This document shows, one piece after another, positions 14,753 through 19,658 of a stretch of DNA of 28,160 nt. The notes beneath the pieces were generated by a model. That model saw only the letters and a list, made by a program, of their open reading frames with translations. It did no database searches and was not told the origin of the DNA. The translations under genes were made by a program, and so were the position numbers. Source of the stretch: a virus; IMG/VR virus record IMGVR_UViG_3300042350_002138, positions 1 to 28,160 of that record; one strand, written 5' to 3'. Position 1 is the stretch's first letter. The number at the start of each line of letters is the position of its first letter.

Positions 14753-14883
14753 TTTTTAGGTTTATATTGGTTAATAAGGTACTGAATAAACAGCGTCATA
14801 TTTGCACGTCCAAATAATTGCTTTGATTGTTCACGTGCTTTTGTCTTTTGTGCTTCGGTTAATTCGATTAGTGTTTTAGGCAT
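14749..14883 (-). CDS. Small helical protein, 44 aa, RHH-like length
   Basis: The frame from ATG 14883 encodes MPKTLIELTEAQKTKAREQ and KQLFGRANMTLFIQYLINQY, ending KPKK. A short strand (KTLIELT), a helix, and a second helix after a polar turn recall the ribbon-helix-helix fold of small repressors, but this is only a resemblance. It overlaps both neighbours in frame-compatible fashion. Confidence 0.45.
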   Translation of the reverse strand: MPKTLIELTEAQKTKAREQSKQLFGRANMTLFIQYLINQYKPKK

Positions 14884-14959
14884 TTTTTTTAAGTGTTAAA
14901 ATTTTGATTGTTGCTACTATTGAATAAAGAATCAGTAAGTAAATAAATGTTCCGCTCAT
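14876..14959 (-). CDS. Putative membrane mini-protein, 27 aa
   Basis: The frame from ATG 14959 encodes MSGTFIYLLILYSIVATIKI and LTLKKNA. It has a single hydrophobic stretch with a basic end, as in small membrane-inserted phage peptides. It overlaps the next ATG by eight bases. Length and composition make it uncertain. Confidence 0.35.
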   Translation of the reverse strand: MSGTFIYLLILYSIVATIKILTLKKNA

Positions 14960-14971
14960 AGTGTTTAGTTT

Positions 14972-15145
14972 TTATGATAAAAATTCAATTCTATTTTCTA
15001 AAGATTCAATCTCACGAATAAGTATCTCTTTAACTTGTTCGTATTCTTTACGCTCCCAATTTTCCAAATTAAAAGATAAACAGCTATTAGTATAATCTAA
15101 TTGGGCTTTCGCTGATTTTAATGATTGTGTTAGTTCAATTTTCAT
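14972..15145 (-). CDS. Small coiled-coil protein, 57 aa
   Basis: The frame from ATG 15145 encodes MKIELTQSLKSAKAQLDYTN, then a helical segment WERKEYEQVKEILIREIES and LENRIEFLS. The Leu/Ile/Glu pattern predicts a coiled coil. It is the first gene after a promoter box and would be the first protein of the early block. No function is recognised. Confidence 0.5.
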   Translation of the reverse strand: MKIELTQSLKSAKAQLDYTNSCLSFNLENWERKEYEQVKEILIREIESLENRIEFLS

Positions 15146-15167
15146 TTCGTTTGTTTTAAAGTGTCCA

Positions 15168-15175
15168 CAAATATA
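15168..15175 (-). promoter_or_regulatory. Bacteroidota promoter (TATATTTG with upstream TTG)
   Basis: TATATTTG is the -7 box; a TTG lies 19 bases upstream, the usual -33 spacing. The start codon at 15145 is 22 bases further. This promoter probably drives the run of genes from 15145 down to the SSB. Confidence 0.65.
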
Positions 15176-15223
15176 AATATATATTTTATATATACAATAC
15201 TTTTATTAAAAATAATTGAAAAT

Positions 15224-15249
15224 AAAAAAACCGCCTATTTCTAAGCGGT
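15224..15249 (-). terminator. Rho-independent terminator after the endolysin-like gene
   Basis: The RNA stem ACCGCUUA-GAAA-UAGGCGGU (one U-G) has a GNRA-type loop and is followed by seven U. It ends the lysis operon, 26 nt past the stop of the endolysin-like gene, before the promoter at 15175. Confidence 0.85.
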
Positions 15250-15275
15250 CAAAATTCAGGCGTTCAACTCCGAAT

Positions 15276-15845
15276 TTATAGCGTTGTTTCGTGGATCAAA
15301 GTATAAGAATAAACACGTCCTTTTTGTACTTCAACAAACTTAAATAAAGCATTCATATAAGTAACTGTTGCACCTTGACAACCAGCTGACCAATTACCTA
15401 CCTTATTCCCTTTACCCATATAATGAAAGTTTGTGAAAGCTATTTCTTCGTAAATTTTACCGTGAAATTCTAATTGGTTGTCTTTGTCATTATCCCTCCA
15501 ATATAGCATTGGTTTAATTTGTCGAAATGCTTTTTGACCCATATGTCCATTATCCATTAACTGATAACAACCGCGATATTGTTTGTCGTGAACTAAAATA
15601 GCAGTTCCTAACTTATTCATTGGTTTCAATCGATAAAACACTCCTGCATCGGTTGTAATTGGAATAATTAGTTCGTGGCGTTTGCCTTTATCATCCCAGT
15701 AGAAAGCACCACCCCAATCGTTAAACGTGTCTGCTGTATTTTCGTTTGTTCGCACTCCAAAAAGGTTAATTGAAAATGGCTCACGGAATACAACCGCTCC
15801 TATTTTTTCCATTCCTTTAATAATTTGGTCAATTGTTGGTTTCAT
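15276..15845 (-). CDS. Endolysin-like enzyme with SAGCQ (L,D-transpeptidase-type) motif
   Basis: This 189-residue protein has INLFGVRTNENTADTFNDW near residues 26-44, then KGTAI-type core (LGTAILVHDKQYRGCYQL), and the key FTNFHYMG (H141) followed 12 residues later by NWSAGCQG (C156, Q157). The 'H...(S).GCQ' pair is the catalytic pattern of L,D-transpeptidase/YkuD-fold enzymes. In Bacteroidota phages a related family is annotated as a peptidoglycan-acting lysis enzyme. It has no signal peptide, so release would depend on a holin. It overlaps the HTH gene (ATGA) and ends the lysis operon. Enzyme class is moderately sure; the bond cut is not. Confidence 0.7.
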   Translation of the reverse strand: MKPTIDQIIKGMEKIGAVVFREPFSINLFGVRTNENTADTFNDWGGAFYWDDKGKRHELIIPITTDAGVFYRLKPMNKLGTAILVHDKQYRGCYQLMDNGHMGQKAFRQIKPMLYWRDNDKDNQLEFHGKIYEEIAFTNFHYMGKGNKVGNWSAGCQGATVTYMNALFKFVEVQKGRVYSYTLIHETTL

Positions 15846-16249
15846 TTGCTGATTTTTAAAAATTCATTATTATATTTTTCTTTAATTCCTTGAAATAAAT
15901 GTTTCCATGTTTTTCCACTACATAATTTACTTACTGAGGATTGATGAATATTATAATTTTGTGCAATAGCTTTTTGAGTCATTTTACCACTCATGTATAA
16001 TATTAAAATCCTTGTTGCAATATTTTCATTTATTTTAGTAAAATTACAAAATTTAGAAACACTGCCAGTTCCTCTTTTTTTATTATCTGTTTTAATATTT
16101 TTTACTAATCTAAAAATTTGCGTTGCACTTACATTGTATTTTTTTGCTAATTCTTGCATGGTTATTTCAGACTCCCCATATATTTTTTGAATTGCTTGAA
16201 CTTCATAAATATCTAATTTTGCTGAATTACTTCCTCTACCTACTTTCAT
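15842..16249 (-). CDS. DNA-binding protein with two HTH segments, 135 aa
   Basis: This 135-residue basic protein has two similar helix-turn-helix units: ITMQELAKKYNVSATQIFRLVK (about 29-50) and MTQKAIAQNYNIHQSSVSKLCSGKTW (about 90-115). The second ends in 'VS.i..GK.W.H' as in HTH tails of phage homing endonucleases; there is no HNH or GIY-YIG core. It is either a regulator or the remnant/DNA-binding part of such an endonuclease. It is in the lysis operon, overlapping neighbours by four bases on each side. Confidence 0.65.
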   Translation of the reverse strand: MKVGRGSNSAKLDIYEVQAIQKIYGESEITMQELAKKYNVSATQIFRLVKNIKTDNKKRGTGSVSKFCNFTKINENIATRILILYMSGKMTQKAIAQNYNIHQSSVSKLCSGKTWKHLFQGIKEKYNNEFLKISK

Positions 16250-16683
16250 AATCTTTTCATTATTAATCTAATTAAAATAGGTGTAAAAATTCCAATTGCT
16301 AAACCAATTAAAAACCAATTAAAAGGATTACGTTCTTTAGCTTTTGCAACCTTTACAACTTCTTTAGTTTTCCATTTAGTTACGTATCTAATTGTTTCGA
16401 TTGAATCACGCTGTATTTTGTATTTGTAGCGTATTTCTTGACGTGTCAAAGGTATTTGTACCTCAGGGCAATTTAAAGGCATTAAAACGGTTATAATTGA
16501 ATCTTTGCCGTTTACCTTAATTACTTTTTCAACTGAAATAATTCGTTCGGTTGTGTCGATTTTACCGCCTTTCTTTAAGAATTTACCAAAATGGTAGTTA
16601 GCTGAACAACCCGTAAAAGCGATTAAAGTTATTAAACCGATTAAGGTTAACCAAATTAGATAAATTATTAGTTTAGTTTTCAT
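16246..16683 (-). CDS. Putative unimolecular spanin (lipoprotein with C-terminal membrane helix)
   Basis: This 145-residue protein starts with a hydrophobic signal MKTKLIIYLIWLTLIGLITL and a lipobox-like AFTGC (Cys26). A polar central region rich in charged residues follows, and a C-terminal membrane helix (about 122-141, FNWFLIGLAIGIFTPILIRL) ends in MKRL. An N-terminal lipid anchor plus a C-terminal transmembrane helix is the layout of u-spanins (T1 gp11), which fuse inner and outer membranes at lysis. It lies beside the endolysin-like gene and a second membrane protein. The lipobox is imperfect (F at -3), so this is a candidate. Confidence 0.6.
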   Translation of the reverse strand: MKTKLIIYLIWLTLIGLITLIAFTGCSANYHFGKFLKKGGKIDTTERIISVEKVIKVNGKDSIITVLMPLNCPEVQIPLTRQEIRYKYKIQRDSIETIRYVTKWKTKEVVKVAKAKERNPFNWFLIGLAIGIFTPILIRLIMKRL

Positions 16684-17087
16684 TCTTCGCCTCCTTTTAA
16701 ATCCTTTACTAACTTTTCAAATTGCTTGTTTCCTTGCATTTTAGTCTGAAAGTAGGTTAATATATTATTTAACTTAGTTACTTCCTTAGAAGCGATTGAG
16801 TGCGTTAATATCAAATCGTTTAATTCATTTTCTAAATCCTTAATCATTATAGATTGGTTGTAAATCTGTTCGTCTTTCTTTTTAAACTTTTCAGATTTTC
16901 TTCGATTATCCGCTAAAACATCTTTAAACATCGCTTGTAATTCTGCGTGCTGTTCGTTTAAATCATCGTGTCTTTCGCACTTGCGTTTGTAGTACGTTTT
17001 CAATTGTCGGTATTTCAATCTGAATAAGATTCCAAACCCTGCTGAAATAAGCGTTAACGCTCCGATTGTAATTGTGTAAGTGTTCAT
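16680..17087 (-). CDS. N-terminal membrane anchor plus coiled coil, i-spanin-like
   Basis: This 135-residue protein begins MNTYTITIGALTLISAGFGILFRL (one membrane helix) and continues with a long charged coiled coil (KRKCERHDDLNEQHAELQAMF..., then LENELNDLILTHSIASKEVTKLNNIL). The N-in/C-out topology with a periplasmic coiled coil is that of Rz-type i-spanins. Since the next gene already has a u-spanin layout, it could instead be a holin accessory. It overlaps the u-spanin candidate by four bases. Confidence 0.5.
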   Translation of the reverse strand: MNTYTITIGALTLISAGFGILFRLKYRQLKTYYKRKCERHDDLNEQHAELQAMFKDVLADNRRKSEKFKKKDEQIYNQSIMIKDLENELNDLILTHSIASKEVTKLNNILTYFQTKMQGNKQFEKLVKDLKGGEE

Positions 17088-17112
17088 ATTTATTTGTTTA
17101 TTAGTTACGTTT

Positions 17113-17162
17113 AAAAAACCCCTCCTGTGGTTTATCTTCCAAGATTCAGTTACGGAGGGGTT
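17113..17162 (-). terminator. Long-loop terminator between the 85-residue gene and the spanin genes
   Basis: The RNA arms AACCCCUCC and GGAGGGGUU (17162-17154 with 17125-17117) form a 9-bp stem followed by six U. The 28-nt loop can fold AUCU-UGGA-AGAU. A GUGGU in the preceding gene end can pair with ACCAC in the loop, though only five bases. It starts two bases after a stop codon. Terminator status is strong; the extra pairing is weak. Confidence 0.7.
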
Positions 17163-17163
17163 G

Positions 17164-17421
17164 CTATCGGTTTTCGACCACCATTTTTGTTTTTATAAAT
17201 CCTTTTTCTTTCAATTGTTCAACTTCATTTTCTTTCAAATTCCATCTTAATTTACTCAAATGTTTAATTTCTGTTTCTTCATTCCAAATCATTTGAATAT
17301 CTAAGGTCAATTGACATTCATAATTTCTTTTTCCTCCAACTTCTAAAATGTTAATTGAAATTGATTCAACGGTAATCTTGCCACCTATTTCAATATCTCC
17401 TAATTTTAACTTTTCTTCCAT
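17164..17421 (-). CDS. Small beta-rich protein, 85 aa
   Basis: This 85-residue protein (MEEKLKLGDIEIGGKITVES...) alternates strands and charged turns: ISINILEVGGKRNYECQLTLDIQMIW. It ends with a helix ENEVEQLKEKGFIKTKMVVENR. It has one cysteine and no membrane segment. It stands alone between two long-loop terminator hairpins (17433-17492 upstream, 17113-17162 downstream), so it may be regulated separately. No family is recognised. Confidence 0.5.
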   Translation of the reverse strand: MEEKLKLGDIEIGGKITVESISINILEVGGKRNYECQLTLDIQMIWNEETEIKHLSKLRWNLKENEVEQLKEKGFIKTKMVVENR

Positions 17422-17432
17422 TGTTTAATTTT

Positions 17433-17634
17433 AAAAACCCCTTATGCTGTGTGTTCAATATTTCCCAGATTTCGAGTTGGACATAAGGGGTTAATCATTC
17501 TTACTTGTCTTTCCAAGTTGTCAACGGGTGTGAGCGCTTGTCTTTCCAAGCTGTCATTTAAGCTTTGCCGAGCCTGAGTTCAAATCTACTCAATCATTCC
17601 TTTGAATTTCCGCTATTATGATAAACGGTTAATA
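17433..17634 (-). ncRNA. Structured intergenic RNA region with tandem hairpins and terminator
   Basis: This 200-nt gap has no plausible gene. It holds two tandem 21-nt repeats (17536-17556 and 17503-17523) whose RNA folds as GCUUG-GAAAGA-CAAGC and ACUUG-GAAAGA-CAAGU. The outer pair changes from G-C to A-U while the loop stays the same, a compensatory change. A further hairpin UGAGU...ACUCA lies at 17592-17575. An 11-bp terminator stem (17492-17482 with 17446-17436, 35-nt loop) and five U end it. I do not see a promoter, so it may be cut from a longer transcript. Confidence 0.5.
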
Positions 17635-17859
17635 TCAATTACAAACGGTTATTTGTGTTTTACTAACTTGAATTTCTTTGCCCTCAAAAAGAATAACCGT
17701 ATAATTTAAGTGACGGCTAATTATAGCGCATTCAGTACCTTTATAAACGCAAGTTCTGTAAGGTATAAAGTATTTCGTTCCCTTTGGTAACTCGTGGTCT
17801 CGTTCAACTATTTTATAGCTTACAAGACCGTTTCGTTCTGTTTTTAATAGGTATTTCAT
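17635..17859 (-). CDS. Small beta-rich protein, 74 aa
   Basis: This 74-residue protein (MKYLLKTERNGLVSYKIVER...) has alternating strands: YFIPYRTCVYKGTECAIIS, then YTVILFEGKEIQVSKTQITVCN. That strand order suggests an SH3-like barrel. It has three cysteines, no membrane segment, and overlaps the previous gene by four bases. No function is recognised. Confidence 0.5.
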   Translation of the reverse strand: MKYLLKTERNGLVSYKIVERDHELPKGTKYFIPYRTCVYKGTECAIISRHLNYTVILFEGKEIQVSKTQITVCN

Positions 17860-18140
17860 AGTGCTTGTATTTCTTGTTTAACTTCATTCCAATATCTAAA
17901 ATCTGAATCCATATTTTGAAGCTCACAAGAAAAATAAGTTACATTAAATTCATCTTTTAAATGCTTTTCTGTAAGCTCATCATATTTTTCTAGTGCGTCT
18001 ATAATCTCATCAACTGCAATTAATGCACATCTTTGAGCATAAAACAATTTCATTTCAAACTCATCAAATTTTTCTGAATCTGAATCAATTTTCATAAACT
18101 TAAGCGTTAACTCTTTTGCTTTGTCTTTCGGGTTATTCAT
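17856..18140 (-). CDS. Small helical protein, 94 aa
   Basis: This 94-residue acidic, helical protein has KDKAKELTLKFMKID at the start. The middle reads YAQRCALIAVDEIIDALEKYDE, and it ends RYWNEVKQEIQAL. The 'KAkeLv.kF...y...kqcALi.vdEIi......YW.eVkqEI..L' pattern is one I know as a widespread conserved hypothetical of Bacteroidota phages. Function is unknown. It overlaps both neighbours by four bases. Confidence 0.6.
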   Translation of the reverse strand: MNNPKDKAKELTLKFMKIDSDSEKFDEFEMKLFYAQRCALIAVDEIIDALEKYDELTEKHLKDEFNVTYFSCELQNMDSDFRYWNEVKQEIQAL

Positions 18141-18352
18141 ATCTTAGATTTAATTATTATATTTCCGTTTTCGTGTCTAATATCTAATTTTTCATAATCA
18201 ACTGATATTTCTTGTTCATATCTGGCAACAACTCCACCCCTTTCGATAATTCCTTTTTGCTCGCCTCTTTTAATAAGTTCAATAGCATTTAAAAGAACTT
18301 CTATTATTTTTTGATTATCCTTGTACGTTAGTGTTATAGTTGCCGTAGTCAT
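18137..18352 (-). CDS. Small protein of unknown function, 71 aa
   Basis: This 71-residue protein (MTTATITLTYKDNQKIIEVLLNAIELIKRGEQKGIIERGGVV...) has an N-terminal strand, a long helix, and two more strands ending IRHENGNIIIKSKI. It overlaps the Cys-rich gene by four bases. No family is recognised. Confidence 0.5.
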   Translation of the reverse strand: MTTATITLTYKDNQKIIEVLLNAIELIKRGEQKGIIERGGVVARYEQEISVDYEKLDIRHENGNIIIKSKI

Positions 18353-18699
18353 TCGATTACCTCCAATTCTGCTAAATAGTTTTCCAACTCAGTTACTTTA
18401 TTTTCGTATTCAATCATAAAGCCTATTAAATTAAAAACCTTAACTACTTCATTTTTAGCGTGTGATTCACGTGCAAATTCAAGTCTGCTTTCAACTAATT
18501 CTTGATATTTTTCAATCTTCAGCTTAGTGTCCTTAATCTCTTCATCAACTTTCTCCCAGTCCAACTCCTTACCATTTTCGCAATCGCATTTAGTTAACTT
18601 GTAAGTTACTGAATTTTCAAAGCCTCCGATTGCTTCTTCGTATTCTCCCGTTCCGTCACATCCACCACAAACGGTTAAAAAATTTTCTCTTAGTTTCAT
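18349..18699 (-). CDS. Protein with DnaJ-type zinc-binding motif, 116 aa
   Basis: The 116-residue protein begins MKLRENFLTVCGGCDGTGEYEE; residues 11-18 read CGGCDGTG, the CxxCxGxG motif of DnaJ-type zinc fingers. A partner CDCENGKE lies near 38-45 (CxCxxG). The rest is coiled-coil-like (EEIKDTKLKIEKYQELVESRLEFA). It might hold one zinc ion and act as an adaptor. There is no J domain. It overlaps neighbours on both sides by four bases. Confidence 0.6.
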   Translation of the reverse strand: MKLRENFLTVCGGCDGTGEYEEAIGGFENSVTYKLTKCDCENGKELDWEKVDEEIKDTKLKIEKYQELVESRLEFARESHAKNEVVKVFNLIGFMIEYENKVTELENYLAELEVIE

Positions 18700-18926
18700 C
18701 TTCTTACAATTATAGGTTTATCTTCAATCACTTTAATGCAAAATTTCCCGTTTAGGTTTTCCACTAATTCGTTAATCGTTGATAGCTTTATTTCACTCCT
18801 ATCATTTAATTGATTGTAAATAGCGTTGTAGTTTACGTTTGCTATTCTTGTAGCTTCAGTTAACGTGTAAACCCCTTGTGTGGGTAACCAACTCATTAAC
18901 TCTTTTCTTAAATCTTTGTAGTCCAT
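18696..18926 (-). CDS. Small HTH-like regulator candidate, 76 aa
   Basis: Starting at ATG 18926, the protein is 76 residues: MDYKDLRKELMSWLPTQGVY, then TLTEATRIANVNYNAIYNQL and EIKLSTINELVENLNGKFCI. The middle has the shape of an XRE-type helix-turn-helix, ending in a beta strand. I reject the upstream ATG at 18953 because that stretch overlaps the TATATTTG promoter box. A promoter and an 18-bp palindrome lie directly upstream, which fits an autoregulated repressor. It leads the accessory block. Its DNA target is an inference. Confidence 0.55.
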   Translation of the reverse strand: MDYKDLRKELMSWLPTQGVYTLTEATRIANVNYNAIYNQLNDRSEIKLSTINELVENLNGKFCIKVIEDKPIIVRR

Positions 18927-18942
18927 ATCGTTTATTTTTCTA

Positions 18943-18950
18943 CAAATATA
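18943..18950 (-). promoter_or_regulatory. Bacteroidota -7 promoter box (TATATTTG)
   Basis: TATATTTG ends 17 bases before the ATG at 18926, giving a leader of only about 10 bases. The palindrome at 18957-18974 lies just upstream, in the place of the -33 region, so a bound protein would block this promoter. Confidence 0.6.
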
Positions 18951-18956
18951 CATTAA

Positions 18957-18974
18957 TTATGTATTAATACATAA
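18957..18974. promoter_or_regulatory. 18-bp palindrome, candidate operator
   Basis: TTATGTATTAATACATAA is perfectly self-complementary over 18 bases. It sits 6 bases upstream of the -7 box of the regulator-like gene. A dimeric repressor would fit. Confidence 0.5.
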
Positions 18975-19003
18975 ATTTTGTAATATTATTTTACAATTAG
19001 GCA

Positions 19004-19034
19004 TAAAAAAAGCCGTCTGAATTAACAAACGGCT
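19004..19034 (-). terminator. Rho-independent terminator
   Basis: A 9-bp stem (one U-G pair) with a 6-nt loop and a run of seven U. It ends the head/holin transcription unit before the promoter of the regulator-like gene. Confidence 0.85.
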
Positions 19035-19065
19035 CAATTAACCTTTAAAAAAACTAAATATGAAA
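19004..19065 (-). ncRNA. Candidate short RNA between promoter box and terminator
   Basis: A TATATTTG box at 19071-19078 lies just after the holin-like gene. About 30 bases further comes the terminator AGCCGUUUG-UUAAUU-CAGACGGCU (19034-19011) and seven U. The short transcript (about 60 nt) has a hairpin-capable AAACU...AGUUU at its start. It may be a small RNA or just a read-through guard. Confidence 0.35.
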
Positions 19066-19070
19066 GTTTA

Positions 19071-19078
19071 CAAATATA
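19071..19078 (-). promoter_or_regulatory. Candidate -7 promoter box (TATATTTG)
   Basis: TATATTTG lies five bases after the stop of the 65-residue membrane protein and upstream of the terminator at 19034. It would drive only a short RNA. Confidence 0.4.
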
Positions 19079-19082
19079 GTAA

Positions 19083-19280
19083 TTATTGTTTATCTATCTT
19101 TTTATTCCATACATTTAAACCGATTGCTGTTGCTGAATAACCTATAAAAATCAAAACGATATCGTAATGAAATCCATAAGTAGCCAAACCGACCGCAACC
19201 CAGAACGCTGTAAACGATGCTAATCGCTTTTGCTCAAACTTTCCGTTGGGTGCGAGCGTGTCGTAAATTATTTTTTTCAT
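19083..19280 (-). CDS. Holin-like small membrane protein, 65 aa
   Basis: This 65-residue protein (MKKIIYDTLAPNGKFEQKRL...) has two hydrophobic stretches: ASFTAFWVAVGLATYGF and VLIFIGYSATAIGLNVW. It has a short basic C-terminus (NKKIDKQ). Small size, two membrane helices and a charged tail are the layout of class II holins. It is followed by a terminator. The endolysin-like gene is 3 kb further on, so the pairing is inferred. Confidence 0.55.
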   Translation of the reverse strand: MKKIIYDTLAPNGKFEQKRLASFTAFWVAVGLATYGFHYDIVLIFIGYSATAIGLNVWNKKIDKQ

Positions 19281-19500
19281 TTGGTAAAATTGCGATTAAT
19301 CGTTTTGGTGTTTGATAAGTGTTATTAGCATTTCGTTGAATCAAAACCCTATCTTCATAACAATCGTAAAGTTTCGCTTCAATTAATTCAATCTTTTTTT
19401 CTGCTTTCTGAATTGAAAAATACAAGTAAACAATCGCACTTATGAAAAAGAAATTCTTTGCTCCGTATTTGTTTAGTAGTTCTAAGCCGTCTTTAATCAT
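19234..19500 (-). CDS. Membrane-anchored small protein, 88 aa
   Basis: This 88-residue protein begins MIKDGLELLNKYGAKNFFFI, with one membrane helix (NFFFISAIVYLYFSI, about 16-30). A charged helix follows (QKAEKKIELIEAKLYDCYEDR) and a basic C-terminus. Its end overlaps the holin-like gene by 47 bases in another frame. It may be a holin partner or an Rz-like protein. No family is recognised. Confidence 0.5.
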   Translation of the reverse strand: MIKDGLELLNKYGAKNFFFISAIVYLYFSIQKAEKKIELIEAKLYDCYEDRVLIQRNANNTYQTPKRLIAILPNEKNNLRHARTQRKV

Positions 19501-19655
19501 TTTGTATAAAATTGTTGCGTTTCAAAATTATAAAATATTTCGCTTTCAGTTTCAATTGTGCATATTTCATTTATTGCTGTTTGACCTTCTGAAACTTGAT
19601 TGTCATTTTTTGCAAACAAAACTAAGCCAGAATTTGAATCTATTATTGTGTACAT
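19497..19655 (-). CDS. Small protein, 52 aa
   Basis: The frame from ATG 19655 encodes MYTIIDSNSGLVLFAKNDNQ followed by an acidic stretch (VSEGQTAINEICTIETESE) and FYNFETQQFYTK. Its ATG is four bases before the fiber stop, and its TGA overlaps the next ATG (ATGA). Small 'MYTIIDS..G.vL......' proteins accompany tail fibers in Bacteroidota phages, where they may be trimming or chaperone partners; I cannot confirm this. Confidence 0.5.
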   Translation of the reverse strand: MYTIIDSNSGLVLFAKNDNQVSEGQTAINEICTIETESEIFYNFETQQFYTK

Positions 19656-19658
19656 ATT

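Noticed and set aside
17500-17600. Possible tRNA on the plus strand, from a TTCAAAT-type loop and a CTTGTCTTTCCAAG hairpin
   Set aside because: The T-arm stem does not close properly, the anticodon-like loops have six bases, and no acceptor stem is found.
18926-18953. Upstream ATG (18953) as start of the regulator-like gene
   Set aside because: It overlaps the TATATTTG promoter box, so it would lie before the likely transcription start.
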